From NCBI RefSeq assembly GCF_022605725.1, contig NC_065554.1, positions 26,927,100 through 26,991,099 on the forward strand: a DNA stretch of 64,000 nucleotides, in the 5' to 3' direction. Below, one piece after another: positions 32,490-45,139 of this stretch (position 1 is the stretch's first letter; each line of letters begins with the position of its first letter). The DNA is from Anthonomus grandis grandis. Taxonomy: Eukaryota; Arthropoda; Insecta; Coleoptera; Curculionidae. The position numbers were made by a program, and so were the translations under genes. The notes beneath the pieces were generated by a model. It saw only the letters and a program-made list of their open reading frames with translations. It had not been told where the DNA came from and searched no databases.

Positions 32490-33126
32490 CAGGGTGTCCC
32501 AAATTCGAGGGTGACCATTGGAATCTCGGAAACCGTAAGAGTTACAGGGTCGATTAAATGGAGGCAAAGTTGCGCAATTTGGAGCTTAATAAAATGACTT
32601 TTAAAAAATTGTAAAATTCCAGATACTTCCGGAGATTTATTCCTCAAAAAAAAACCGAAATTTGTCAAAATCGTTTTTACCTTCTACCGACTTTATTTAA
32701 AGAGATATCGGAAAATTAAAAACAGTCCTTCATTGCCACTTTTTATGTATTACAACATGACACAAAACAAAAATTAATCCGACGTTTCGTTTTTTTCCGA
32801 TCATCATCAACTTTATTTTTTCTTATGGGCGCCATATTAAATTTTCTCATTTTTAAAAAGTATTTTTAATTGTCTTTAAGATGAGGTATCGCAATTGCAT
32901 GTCCGATTACTCATTCTAGTACTTCCCATAAGAACGGCAAGAGTGCAAGAGAGAAAGATATATCAATGGGATTTCCAAATAAATTGCTTTTATATAAACT
33001 GAAGCTATAAATTATTCTGTATTTGATATAGTTTTTTTTTAACTAATTCAACGAAAATGTATTTAACCGACCCTGTAACTCGGTTTCCGAGATTCCAATG
33101 GTCACCCTCGAATTTGGGACACCCTG
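32490..33126. mobile_element. TA-flanked MITE, 637 bp
   Basis: CAGGGTGTCCCAAATTCGAG (from 32490) is mirrored by CTCGAATTTGGGACACCCTG (to 33126). The inverted ends pair over about 70 bp. Both sides are flanked by TA (32488-32489 and 33127-33128), as expected for Tc1/mariner-type insertion. There is no coding capacity. The good state of the ends suggests it is younger than its neighbours. On the minus strand the centre holds GATGATGATC followed by GAAACGTCGG (32779-32809). Confidence 0.85.
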
Positions 33127-33299
33127 TATAGGGTTAAAACTCTAATATGGTTCAAACAAGGGTTGGGGGTAACTTTTACTTTTCTACAAAAATTCTTGTT
33201 AATGTAAAGATTATTCAGAAAACGGAACTAAATAAATCGAAAAATTCAAAAATACATACTCTCAGTCAGTCTAAAGAATAATTAGCAACAATTTTTGAG

Positions 33300-33570
33300 A
33301 CACTGTGAGTTTTCCTGCAATATTAACTTTCTCATAACAAACAGGGCAACAATCCTCTATCTTCTAGACAAGTTGTAGACTTCGATGAATAACAGCGAAA
33401 AGCATTTAGCAGTAAATAGGTGACTTTAATCTTATTCTCGTGCGTTTGAGGACTATTTACCTTCTAATATTCCCCAAATTTACTTTGAATGCAGCTGAGT
33501 ATCGAAGATCATTTAGCTTCTGTAATACGACGCCTAGATACTCTAATGCCAATCTCACTTGAATTCAAAT
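33300..33570 (-). pseudogene. Possible non-LTR RT fragment
   Basis: Minus-strand text VRLALEYLGVVLQKLNDLRY (from about 33560) resembles the KYLGVxLDxxLxF line of non-LTR reverse transcriptases, and IYC and CPVC pieces follow downstream with stops. The match is short. Chance or another retroelement is possible. Confidence 0.3.
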
Positions 33571-33574
33571 AAGA

Positions 33575-34230
33575 AAAAATAAATGAAAGAAACCTCCTGC
33601 TGTCGCGACTGCTGCCGCGACAAATCACTGCGAGTACAAGCCGTACAATATTTTTTTTTTACTCTCATCGACTTCCAATCTTGCCGTAAAAGAGTCGTCA
33701 AAGAAAAACAATTGTACCAAGAGAAATTTGCATTTTATTTTCGCAGTGACTCCGGCACTCGGGCTCCGCTAACGAATCTCGTCTCTCTTTTCCACGATAA
33801 AAGTAAAAAAGCCGAAGCTTCGTTTTCATGAAGACATTTGCATCTGCTTAATTCCGAATCAAGAAGTTAGTCGATCGTGGGGGAGAGAAACGAGACAACG
33901 ACAACCAAACTACGACATTGGGATTCATTTTCGATATTATTTTTGCTTGAAACACAATATTAACTCGTTGCTTGTATCCGCAGCGGGTGCAGACACCCGT
34001 GGAAATCTCTCTAAAGTTCGTCCCTGGTAACGAAAGGTTAACCCCCTAGCCCTTTGAAAGTTGGCAACAGATTGGAAAACTGAGTGTGACAAATCGAACG
34101 TTTGCTAAGTCAAGTTCAATCCCGAAAATTAAACGGTATATAAGGTGCCATATGGCCTATACAATACCCCCACACACATGGCTGTGTGTTGCGGTTTACC
34201 CCGATTTGACCACCCTTAATTAAGAACGGA
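33575..34230. other. Unique GC-richer DNA
   Basis: The part at 33580-34200 is GC-richer and free of the repeat families seen elsewhere. No splice-consistent coding frame was found. Confidence 0.35.
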
Positions 34231-34239
34231 GAGTTTAGT

Positions 34240-34820
34240 GTTAAGAATGATGAACCTTTGTGAGAAGTATGGTATATGCAGACTCTCACGAGATGTTTTC
34301 GGATTTTAACCCCAGCAGTTTGATCTCAAAACTCTTATTTTTGGATAATGTATTGTCTATGAAATTTAATATAATATATGTATAACACTAAAGACAAAAA
34401 ACATGTAAAGGCAAAAAATTATGGATGCACAATAAAACTAGTGGTTTGTAGAAAAATTACTAGAAAATCATAAGCGTACTTATAAAGTAACTGGCGGCTT
34501 CTTTAGATACAACTAGGAGAGTGTATGAATAAATGAGTTAAGAATAATGAACCTTTGTGAGTAAGTATGAAATATGAAGAATCTCACAGGATGTTTTCGG
34601 ATTTTAACCTCAGTAGTTTTATCTCAAAACTCTTATTTTTGAATAATGTATTGTCTATGGATTCGAAATTTAATATAATATAATTATGTATAACAATAAA
34701 GACAATAAACATGTAAAGGCAAAAAAGTATGGATGCAAAATAAAACTAGTGGTTTGTAAAAAAATTACTAGTGGATCATTAGCGTACTTATAAAGTAACT
34801 AGGAGAGTGTATGAATAAAC
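34240..34820 (+). repeat. Tandem duplication, about 300-bp unit
   Basis: Unit 1 (34240-34530) and unit 2 (34538-34820) share TTAAGAATRATGAACCTTTGTGAG, GATGTTTTCGGATTTTAACC, AATGTATTGTCTATG and ACTAGGAGAGTGTATGAATAAA in the same order. Unit 2 has lost a CGGCTTCTTTAGATACAA segment before ACTAGGAGAG. Confidence 0.9.
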
Positions 34821-34859
34821 AAACTAGGCGCTTGTAACAAAGTTACTAGTTACCTGATC

Positions 34860-36080
34860 TTTTTATAACAACATACCTTTGAATTGTCAAAATAAATAAT
34901 CTAAACTACCCCATTTATTCCAAAAAGGCCCATTAAAAGTAAGAAAAACGAAAACAACAATTTTCCGTCTGAATTTAATAACTTTGTTTTACGAGGTGTC
35001 TGTGCCCCCTAAAAATGGCCCATTTCGAGAGATCCTTAATTAAAAACATCTTTCTTAAGTTAATTAAGAAAGTTCATTAAATTCTTCGGAATTGTTTGGC
35101 CGCAAGTAATGGGCTAACTGGGATTAAAATCGAAAGGGGGTGTTTATGGCTGGTTGAGGTTGTTTTTTAACCCTTTTTTCTTTATATATTATTTTTAAGT
35201 AATCTAAGTTACCAGTTGAAATATGGGTAGGTTTTCCTGTTAAGCACGTCATTTCCAGTTCCAAATCTGGCTGCTCAACTCCCTAAAAATTTAAAAAATT
35301 ACTTCTTCTAAGGCAGAAAAGCACACCCCTTCACTCCCAGCTTCAAAACCTCGAACATACTAAGAAATCTCCTCCATATGGTTTTTCACCACACTGTGAT
35401 CTGAATAATTGGACATAAAGTACATCCCAAACGTTCCTGGCTGCTAATTTAATGTTCTTACATCTAAATTCTGGATCACTGGAATACCCACTTTCTCCAA
35501 ATGGTCTTAGTTGCAAAATCTGTGCGAAGCAATGGCACCCGCTGATAATATCACTTCTTGGAAGCTTTTGCTTCATAGATTTTTTTATTTTTGGTAAACT
35601 GAACTTTTTCAGCTGTTTTAGTAATTGACTTTATAGAGAGTTTTGTCATATAGATATGAGTAGAGACGAACAAGTTGCATCTACGTAAAGATTGTTCCAC
35701 GTAAGCACGTCCAGCATCCTAGTGCTAACACTTATGTACTGCTGCTTGTGCAACTGATGCTCCAAAGAATTGTTGAGCGCCTTTCATAAAGAGCTTTATC
35801 GTATATCTAATACATGTAGGTATATGAGTTAATTAATAAATTTTATTAACTAGCTGAGGTACCTCTGGAGTGAACGAAGCTGTTTATTAGTAAGGATTCT
35901 TCTATGTTTATACATTTATGGTATGCACAGACTTTGTCAAACGTTGGAAATTTGGAACACGTTTGGAAAAAGCAGGATATTAGCTTAAGTGGCGTGGAAT
36001 GATTTATATTTTTTTTTTAATTTTATATTTTTTAGACAGAACATTTCCTTTTTTAGTCTATTTGGAATACTAAGAAATCT
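34860..36080. other. No recognised feature
   Basis: A minus-strand open frame of 77 codons (35576-35343) has non-random looking text (SDIISGCHCFAQILQLRPFG...) but matches no family I know and lacks flanking exons. The rest is AT-rich and unremarkable. Confidence 0.25.
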
Positions 36081-39000
36081 TAACTGTTTTTAAGAAAAAA
36101 ATATTTTAAGCACAATAGCCTGAAAAATTTAATTTCATTGATTAGAAATTCATTGAAAAATGTACCAAAACGTTCCTTGTCTTTTGAAAAAATGCCTAAA
36201 ATTGTCCAAAAAACTACTATTTTTAAATTTTTTCCAGGCAGTTCAGGATTCTAAAGAAATTTAATAACCTTTCCGGAAAACAAGTTCTTGGCATAATTTG
36301 TCTGTAAAAATTAATTTATCGATTGAAACTGAGAGAAACTGTCTGAAGTTAAGTTTTCTATGTTAAATAGTGCCTAGAATAAGAAAATTTTCCATGCAAT
36401 TTAAGGTATCAAAGAATCTTAAATAAACCTAAGAACGACGAATTTTAGGTCTGGACGTAATTATTATTTTTTCTAAGTATTAGAATAGTGTCTAAAATAA
36501 GAAAATATTTCAGGAAATTCGCGATATCACTTAAATATCTTCAAGGAAAATATGTTTTTTAGGTATATTCGACTGGAAAAAAATTTAATATTCTTTTTCC
36601 AGGTAATAAATAAAAAGAAATAATTTCAGGCATAACAATTTTTTTTTCTATGCAATTTAGGAAAAGTCTAGAAAAAAATATTTTAGGTACAATTGCCTGG
36701 AATATATAATTTTATCGATCAAAAATTCATTGAAAAAACGTACCAAAATGTTATATAAATAGGAAATTGTCCAAGAAAACTACTATTTTTTATTTTTTTG
36801 CAGGCAGTTCAGGATACTAGAGAATTTTAACAACCTTTCCGGAAAACATGTTCTTGGCATAATTGCCTGGAAAAATGAATTTATCGATTGAAACTGAAAA
36901 TCTGAAGTTAAGTTTTCTATGTTAAAGAGTGCCTAGAATAAGAAAAAATTTACAAGCAATTTAACGTATCAAAGAACCTTAAAAAAGCCTAAAGACGACA
37001 AATTTTAGGTGTAGAAATATTTATTTACTCTTTTTTCTATGTACTAAGGTTATGTTTTTTTTAGAATAGTGTCTAAAATAAAAAAATATTCCAGGCAATT
37101 TACATAAATATCCTCAAGGAAAATAATTTTTTTAGGTATAGGTCTAGAAGGAATTATTTTTAGTTCTTTTTCCAGGTAATAAAATCATGTTTATTTTTTA
37201 AAATAATGTCAAAAATAAAGAAATTTCCCATAAAAAATTATTATTTTTTACGTATTTTCAGGCAAATTAGGAAAAACGAAGAGTATTAACTATGTTTATG
37301 AAAAACACATATCAGGCACAATTGCCTAGAAAAACTGATTTAATTAATTGAAACTTTGGCCAAAAGAATATATTTGTTGTTTTTTCTTCAGGTAATTAGG
37401 CAATGGTTTTTTAAATTGTGCCTGGAATAAGAAAACTTTTTGAGCTAAATCTAAATTACCTTTGTGGCAAGAAAATTTAAGGCAAAATTATCTAGAATTT
37501 TTTAAGATTTTTATTTTAGTTAATTTGATCAATTTTTTTTAGAATAGTGCCTTAAATTTAAAAAAAAAAATAAAAATCTATATTTTTCACATATTTCCTA
37601 GTAATTTCCTAGCAGTTTAGGTTATTAAGGAGCATCGTCTACCTTTAAGAAAAACAAATTCTAGGCATAACTACATGGTTCTTAAAAATAATTCCTTTAT
37701 AACAAAAATATTTTAGGCCCAATTGCCTGGAAAAATAATTTTATCCATCAGAAATTCATTGAAGAAACGTACCAAAATGTTCATTGTTTTTTAAAAAAAT
37801 GCCTAAAATAGGAAAATTGTCCAAGAAAAACTACAATTCTTTATAATTTCTTTATAAAAAATATTTTAGGCCCAATTGCCTGGAAAATATAATTTTATCG
37901 ATCAGAAATTGATTGAAAAATCGTACCAAAATGTTAACTGTCTTTTGAAAAAATGCCTAAAATGGGATAATTGTCCAGGAAAAACTATTTTTTTTAAATT
38001 TTTTCCAGGCAGTTTAGGATACTAAAAAAGTTTAACAAATTTTCCGGAAAACAGGTTTTTGGCATAATTGCCTATAAGAATGTATTTATTGATTGAGACT
38101 GAGAGTCTGAAGTTACCTTTTAAATGTTAAATAGTGCCTAGAATAAAAAAAAAAAACCAAGCAATTTAACGTATCAAAGAACCTTAAATAACCCTAAGGA
38201 CGACAAATTTTAGGTCTAGAGATATTTATAAAAAATATTTGTTGTTCTTTTTCCAGGTAATAAAATCCAAGGTAATAAATAAAAATAAAATATTTCATGC
38301 AAAACTATTTTTTTTTCTAGGCAAAGGAGAAGTAGAGAAATAAATACTTCAGGCACAATTGCCTGGAAAACATAATTATTCCGATTAGAAATTTATTGAA
38401 AAAATGTACCATAATGTTCATTGTCTTTTGAAAAAATGCCTAAAATGGAAAAATTGTCCAAAAAACTACTATTTTAAAATTTTTTCCAGGCAGTTTTCTA
38501 TGTCAAAGAGTGCCTAGACTAAGAAAAATTTCCATGTAATTTAAGGTATCAAAAAATCTTAAAAAAGCATAAGGACGACAAATTTTAGGTCTATAAATAT
38601 TTATTTACTATTTTTTTCTACGTACTAAGGTCTTGTGTTTTTTTTAGAATAGTGTCTAAAATAAGAAAATATTCCAGGCAATTCAGGATATCACTTAAAT
38701 ATCTTCAAGGAAAATGATTTTTTTTAGGTATATTCGACTGGAAGAAAATATTAGTTGTTCTTTTTCCAGGTAATAAAATCATGTTTATTTTTTAAAATAA
38801 TGTCAAAAAAAAAGAAATTTCCCTTGCAAAATTATTATTTTTTACGTATTTTTAGGCAATGTAGGAAAAACTAAAAGTATTAACTATATTTACGAAAAAT
38901 AAATATCAGGCACAATTGCCTAGAAAAACTTAATTAATTAAGTGAAACTTTGGCCAAAAGAATATATTTGTTGTTTTTTTCTTCAGGTAATTAGGCAATG

Positions 39001-40960
39001 GTTTTTTAAATTGTGCCTGGAATAAAAAAACTTTTTGAGCTAAATCTAAATTACTTTTGTGGCAAGAAAATTTAAGGCATAATTACCTAGATTTTTTTTA
39101 AATTGTATTGTCAGTTAATTAGGTCAATTTTTTTTAGAATAGTGCCTAAAATTTAAAAAAAAATTATAAATATCAATATTTTTCACATATTTCCTAGTAA
39201 TTTTTTTCCTTGTAATTTTCTAGTAGTTAAGATTATTAAGGAGCATCGTCTACCTTTAAGAAAAACAAATTTTAGGCATAACAACCTGTTTTTTTTAAAT
39301 AACAATTCCTTTATAACAAAAATATTTTAGGCCCAATTGCCTGGAAAAATAATTTTATCGATCAGAAATTCATTGAAAAAACGTACCAAAATGTTCATTG
39401 CTTTTTAACAAAATGTCTAAAATAGAAAAAATTGTCCAAAAAAAACTACAATTTTTTAATTTTTTCCAGACAGTTCAGGATACTTAAGAATCTTAACAAC
39501 CTTTCCGGAAAACAGGTTTTTGGCATAATTGCCTAGAAAAATTAATTTATCGATTGAAACTGAGAGTCTGAAGTTAAGTTTTCTATGTTAAATAGTGCCT
39601 AGAATAAAAAAACTTTTTGGACTAAGCCTAGAATTTTTTAAAATTTTTATTTCAGTTAATTAGGTCAATTTTTTTTAAAATAGTGCTTTAAATTTTAAAA
39701 AATGTCACAAAAATCATTATTTTTTACATATTACCTGGCAATTTAGGTTATTAAAGAACATTATTTACCTTTAAGGAAAACAAATTCTAGGCATAACAAC
39801 CTGGTTTTCTATTCATTGAATTTAAAAAAATCCTTTATAAAAAAATATTTTAGGCACAACTGTCTAAAAAATATAATTTTATCGATCAGAAATCCATTGA
39901 AAAAACTTACCAAAATGTTCATTGCTTTTCAACAAAATGTCTAAAATAGGAAAAATTGTGCAAAAAAAACTACAATTTTTTAATTTTTTCCAGACAGTTC
40001 AGCGTACTTAAGAATCTTAACAACCTTTCCGGAAAACAGGTTCTTGGCATAATTGCCTGGAAAAATGAATTTATTGATTGAAACTGAGAATCTAAAGTTA
40101 AGTTTTCTATGTTAAAGAGTGCCTAGAATAAGAAAATTTTCCATGCAATTTAAGGTATCAAAGAATCTTAAAAAAGCATCAGGACGACAAATTTTAGGCC
40201 TATAAATATTTATTTACTATTTTTTTCTACGTACTAAGGTCATGTGTTTTTTTTTTAGAATAGTGTCTAAAATAAGAAAATATTCCAGGCAATTCAGGAT
40301 AACACTTAAATATCTTCAAGGAAATTTTTTTTTTTAGGTTTAGGTCTGGAAGAAAATATTTGGTGTTCTTTTTTCAGGTAATAAAAGTAGGATTATTTCC
40401 TAAAATATTGTCCAAAATAAGAAAATTTTCCATGCTAAACTATTACTTTTTACATTTTTTTTAGGCAATTTAGGAAGAAAAGAACAGTACTATGTTTACG
40501 GAAAACAAATATCCGGCATATATGCCTAGAAAAAATTAATTAATTAATTGAAATTCTTGGCCAAAAAAATATATTTGTTGTTTTTTTCTTCAGATAATTA
40601 ATTAAATTAAAGCAATTATTTTTTTACTGTGCCAGGAATAAGAAAACTTTTTGGGCTCAATCTCAATTACCTTTGTGATAAGAAAATTTAAGGTATAATT
40701 GCCTAGAATTCCTTAAAATTCTTATTTTAATTAATTAGCTTAATTTTTTTTAGAATAGTGCCTAAAATAAAAAAAATCAATATTTTTCACATATTTTCTA
40801 GTAGTTTAGGTTATTAAGGAGCATCGTTTACCTTTAAGACAACCAAATTTTAGGCATAACTGCCTGGAATTTTTTTTTCATTTAATTTAAAAATTCCTTT
40901 ACAGAAAAATTATTTTAGGTACAATTGCCTGGAATAAAAGGGTAAAATAACTATAATGAC
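36080..40960 (+). repeat. CCAGGCA array with ~1.6-kb higher-order period
   Basis: The phrase AGAATAGTGTCTAAAATAAG...ATTCCAGGCAATTCAGGATA starts at about 36482, 37063, 38648 and 40257, giving steps of 0.58, 1.59 and 1.61 kb. AGGTAATTAGGCAATGGTTTTTTAAATTGTGCC occurs at about 37390 and 38983 and, in changed form, near 40590. CCTTTCCGGAAAACA occurs at about 36268, 36834, 38039, 39500 and 40024. ATCGATCAGAAATTCATTGAAAAA recurs at least seven times. Units are mosaics of 100-200 bp modules, most containing CCAGGCARTT or AATTGCCTGG. No coding frame of note. Divergence is moderate, so the array is not fresh. Confidence 0.85.
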
Positions 40961-41279
40961 TTGCAAGAAAAAAATATTTTCTTGACAGTGCTTAGAGGAT
41001 GAATCCAGACGGAATTATATTTTTAAGCATTTTTCCAAGTTTTTTTTAAATATTTCCAGGACACTCTAGGCAAACAAAATTAATCAAAAAACAAAACAAT
41101 ACTTTAAACTTGTACTGTCTGGAAAATATCAAATAATTCCAGCAAAAATTCTTTTTTATTATTTATCCATGAAACACGTTTAGGAAGAGAAGCATATCAG
41201 TTTATCTGACGTAAAGTTGATAAGATCTTACAATAGCTGCTGTAATAAACATTTTATTAATTTCAAAGTAAGGAGAGAA

Positions 41280-41990
41280 AACGGTTGTGCATTCAAGTAT
41301 TTCGGCCCAAACATTCTTGTTAAGATCATTCCTACATTAATTAATTTTTTTTCCATAAGAGAGAAACATATTTTTTTATCAATTCTGTATTGACAAACCA
41401 TATTAAAAGCAAGCTGCTGACATTAATATTCACAAAAATTATAAGCGAATAATGGTTTTATGGGAAAAATAAACCATCTTGTTGTTTATATGCAATATAT
41501 CTTAGGAACTTATGCTGAACTGTATCGGTCCGCTAAATGTTAGAAGATGGAGACCATACATCAGAACAAAAATGTAGATGTAACCATACTTTAATTGAAG
41601 GAATATTAAAGAACTCCTTGGTTCTAGGTTGGATAAGGCGCGATATTTGTAAAGATAAGGAGATAATTAAGTCTGGAAAAGAATAAAGGATAAATGGCTA
41701 TCAAGCATCACTCCCAGATATTTGATATGCTAATATAAAAGAAGATGATTTAATATTAAAAATATGAGTTAAAGGATTTCGTGCTTCACTAAAAATCTTT
41801 ACTTGGCACTCAATAATAAGCACTTACATTAATATTAGGCTCCATTCCATTTTGCCCACACTACTGAGTGAAAAGGTCTAAGTCTTAATGAAGTTTGATG
41901 CAGTCATATTGATTTTAAATTTTAATAGAGAATGTCAAATTACCAGCAAATAGTAGAAAAATTGTAAAGTAGAGGTCCTAGTGTGAACGT
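41280..41990 (-). pseudogene. Non-LTR RT fragment, catalytic dyad lost
   Basis: On the minus strand, LLFAGNLTF (near 41960) stands where FADD is expected, so both catalytic aspartates are replaced. It is followed by a readable KLH...DLDLFTQ, CGQNGMEPNIN line, KYLGVMLDSHLSF (near 41725), EFFNIPSIK and RTDTVQHKFLRYIAY (near 41530). This is the usual order of CR1/Jockey-like enzymes from palm to thumb and C-terminus. Many stops and frameshifts. It lies directly upstream of the three-exon gene, and its end at about 41990 leaves roughly 150 bp for that gene's promoter. Confidence 0.65.
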
Positions 41991-42145
41991 TTTGAAACAC
42001 CTGATTGAATACATGTAATTTGATTCGTTTAAAAAAATCTTCTTTTTTTTCTGTAATAAAATTGAAATTAATATTCATCCATCGTGTTACTTTGACTGGC
42101 CTCAATGACATCATAACCTAAAAACCGTCACTTAATTTGTCAAAC

Positions 42146-42669
42146 ATGCATAAAAATAATATTGGAGACGCAACTTTGCCTGAAGAACTAATACTTCAAG
42201 TAATCCCTTTACAACAAAAAAATACCAGTAAAAATTCTGTCATTTTTAGGAAAGACTTCTGAGAATCTTAACAACATCGCCCCAAAACTCTGATATGGCC
42301 TTCCTATACTTCAACGAAGACTTCTCCGAATACCCCCCATCAGCGTCTCTATTCTCTGATGACGATGAAGATCCAAATATAAAAGAAATTGAACCGGATC
42401 ATAATAGATCAAAGGCAACTCATAATATGCTTCTTAAGCTCGTAACTAGTAAGATAATAGACCAAAAAAGGGAAAATATACATAATTTCGCTCACATTCA
42501 AGGTACAAAAGACCCATTCAAATTTACCATCTGATAAATCCTTTTTTTAGACATTGTAACCAGAGTACACTTACCCTCAGAAGAATTCGCTCAAGTGGTC
42601 ATGCTAAGCCCCTTAAAGAGATTTTTTTCCAGACTATGGTCCTGGTGCAGAAAGTCAAAAAAGTATTGA
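42146..42669 (+). CDS. Small three-exon gene of unknown function
   Basis: Model: exons 42146-42199, 42250-42502 and 42551-42669. The introns are 50 and 48 nt, both GT-AG, with pyrimidine-rich acceptors (CATTTTTAG and CTTTTTTTAG) and donors CAA|GTAATC and AAG|GTACAA. Intron 2 has a CTGAT branch-like word. Joining gives exactly 142 codons (141 residues and TGA). The start ATG is in an insect-like context (CAAACATG); an in-frame alternative is 42295. Exon 1 supplies LPEELILQ and exon 2 continues with ERLLRIL. Residues 41-68 are acidic, with SDDDEDP at 54-60, a casein kinase 2-like site. Residues 122-141 are basic and aromatic (SPLKRFFSRLWSW, then CRKSKKY) and could form an amphipathic helix. No signal peptide, and no domain I recognise. 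A polyadenylation-type AATAAA lies at 42855. No sign of transposon origin. Function unknown. Confidence 0.7.
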
Positions 42670-44050
42670 ATCCTGCCCTGTAATGGGCTTATAAAATAAG
42701 GGGTGAATTTCCCTTATATGTATATACATAAACGGTAGTAATGTTCTAATTGGTTTAATGAAATTGCTTCTATTGTTACTTTCGGGGTTTTAAGGGAAGG
42801 AATATTGATTGCTTGGGGTCAGGTTTGTGGTCATATGGGCCCAAAAGGGCAAATAATAAAATGGGATAAGAGTATCGAAATGAATAGTTTTGTGACTGAG
42901 AGTAGTGATGATTGAGTGAATATTTTGCAGATAAATTTATATTTTGACCAAGGTGTCCAACACTTTTCTAATTAAAAAAAGGCGAGGAAAAGAACTCGAT
43001 AAATTAAGGAAAACTATGAGGTAAATAAATCGTAATGTTAAAGAGTTATGGCCAGGAATTAATATTTTTATGTGTATATATTGTGTATATGTGAGGGCAA
43101 AAATTACGAAACCCATTTTTGGCTAGAAACCATCGATCTTCTTTGTAAAGATGCCAAGAAATTTAACTAAATATTATTTAAAGAAACAAAAATTAAGTAA
43201 AACCGGTCAGTTCAATCAAACTTCCTTATTTTATTCCCAGAAAAGATACCCAAATATTAACCAAATTATTTTATATTTTTTAATAATATTTTCAATTCTA
43301 TGTAGTATAATAAACTATTTGGGCATATAAGTCATATATCTCGTTAAAAATAACATAAAAAATACCAAGATAAAATATAACGTAATAAATAAGAGGCAGA
43401 CAGAAACCAAACCACATATCATCCGAGCCAAAAAAAATAATAATAACAGCTCAAAAGTAAGAAAAACAGTTATATTGCTCGACACAGAGAGTCCAGTATA
43501 GCGAACGGACATTCATACATAAATGTATGAATGGGGGATGAAACGAGGAGCGAGGGGGGTGGCATGAAATAAAACATCTCATGGTCGAATCAACTGTGTT
43601 TATTATGCCAAAAATATTGATTAAATTAATGCGAAAATACTTATTATAAGGCCCTTGTTATGTTTGTAAAAAGATTTTTGTTTTCATTTAAAATCTTTAT
43701 AAAAAAGAGGATTTTGTCCAGGTCTTTTAATAACTTGTCCCACCGTAAAGGGACAGTAAGGGAATCCTCCGGTCAAAAGGAAGTCGGAATTTTTATCCGG
43801 AGTGTAGTGAGTCGGAAAGAAGGAAATATGTTACTATCTCCACTCGACGACAGCGCAAAAAGCGAGGGGATTAATGCAAATTGTTTTCCGCTTCGTTTGT
43901 TTCTGCCCCAGTTGACTATACGACTTTTTATTTTCTTGGCTTGGACTAGTGGTGTTTCGCTTGTCCGACCGTGAATTATGACAGTTTTATTAGTTTAGAC
44001 TACTTTTGAAGGCGTCACAATAATCCAGGCACGAGGAGTTGGAGAAAAAA
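42670..44050. other. Unique DNA downstream of the three-exon gene
   Basis: Presumed 3' untranslated region up to about 42880, then AT-rich DNA. A GC-richer patch lies at 43730-43980. Its 104-codon open frame lacks protein-like character or splice support. A palindromic ATTCATACATAAATGTATGAAT lies at 43512-43533. Confidence 0.35.
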
Positions 44051-44059
44051 AAATTGCAA

Positions 44060-44870
44060 GAAAAGATTTTTTTATTACATTCACAAGAATACTGCTTTTG
44101 GCACGTACAAGGGTCTTTTCAACTGCTATAATTTGACCAATAGCCTCATCATGAATTGCAGGATCATTCGTGGTCTTGCAGCCCTCAAAAACAATCTGGC
44201 TTCAGTCTGGTACTAAAGTTTTCTATGGAAATAGGACGACTCAATCGTTTTAATCCCTCTCACAATCCACGACAACTTTCTTATTGTCAATCTTCAAGAC
44301 TCCATGCTTTAAGGTTAGCGAGAAAACCTTGTTTTGATTATCCCCTCATCCTTAATATCAGCCAATATCACAGGGTGTTCAAATGTAGCTTTTGCTATGA
44401 TAAACCTGAGGTGAAATTCATTATGGACGTTTGCTTGATCTCCCATCGCTGTTCATAGATACCATTTTGATTTCACTGCATTGCGCCTTGTCGCATCTGT
44501 GTCCAGCAGTAAAGTACGGAAGGTTCCATCCATACACGTATCGACGAAAACCCTGTTAGTATAATACTGCAACAACGAGACCTGGATCTATTTACTAGGG
44601 CTGGCTGAATACAGGTCGACAATCGTATCAACGTTCTTTAGTTTTACTGATTGGCGGGTGTTGAACTGACGCTTGTTGGACAGTTTCTTCTTATGTGACT
44701 TGCTTTGCTACATATCCAACTCATTAACTTCTCTAATAATCCGCTTAACCGATTTCTGGAAGTCGTCCTCTCCTGCAATCATTCGCCGGACACAACCCTG
44801 GCCCCTGTTCATATTCTTAGCTTGGTAACAACTGAAAAATGCTCTTGGACCGAAGAGAATATGCTGTAAT
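44060..44870 (-). pseudogene. LTR-retrotransposon gag/pol junction, decayed
   Basis: On the minus strand a CCHC zinc-knuckle-like run (CSKASHIRRNC, near 44690) is followed about 65 codons later by a retropepsin-like segment. There the active-site triplet normally reading DTG is DTD (44492-44503). It is followed by an ADIKDE-type line where the family has its second conserved strand. Knuckle then protease is the established order in gypsy/BEL-type elements. Frames differ, stops are frequent, and no RT, integrase or LTR was recognised. Assignment to a superfamily is not possible from this piece. Non-functional. Confidence 0.5.
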
Positions 44871-45139
44871 GGGCTTAGAGTTTCTGCACGACGTTTTGAG
44901 GTACCTGTGACAACTCTTCATGAAAGAGTGAAGAAGGGGGGTATATTACAAACCAAGAATGGGAGTTCACCTTTTTCTTTAAAATACATTATCTACTTTC
45001 ATTTAACGTTAAATATCGACTTCTTTAAAGAGTATCTTGTGATGTTGTAAGTGAATAACAATAATAATGTTATTTAATTAATTATTCGTAAGGTTATCCT
45101 TTAATGAAATTTATTAATATTAAGTACGTTCACCTAAAC

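Noticed and set aside
35343..35576. 77-codon minus-strand frame with cysteines, considered as a zinc finger
   Set aside because: Cysteine and histidine spacing fits no finger type and no neighbouring exon was found.
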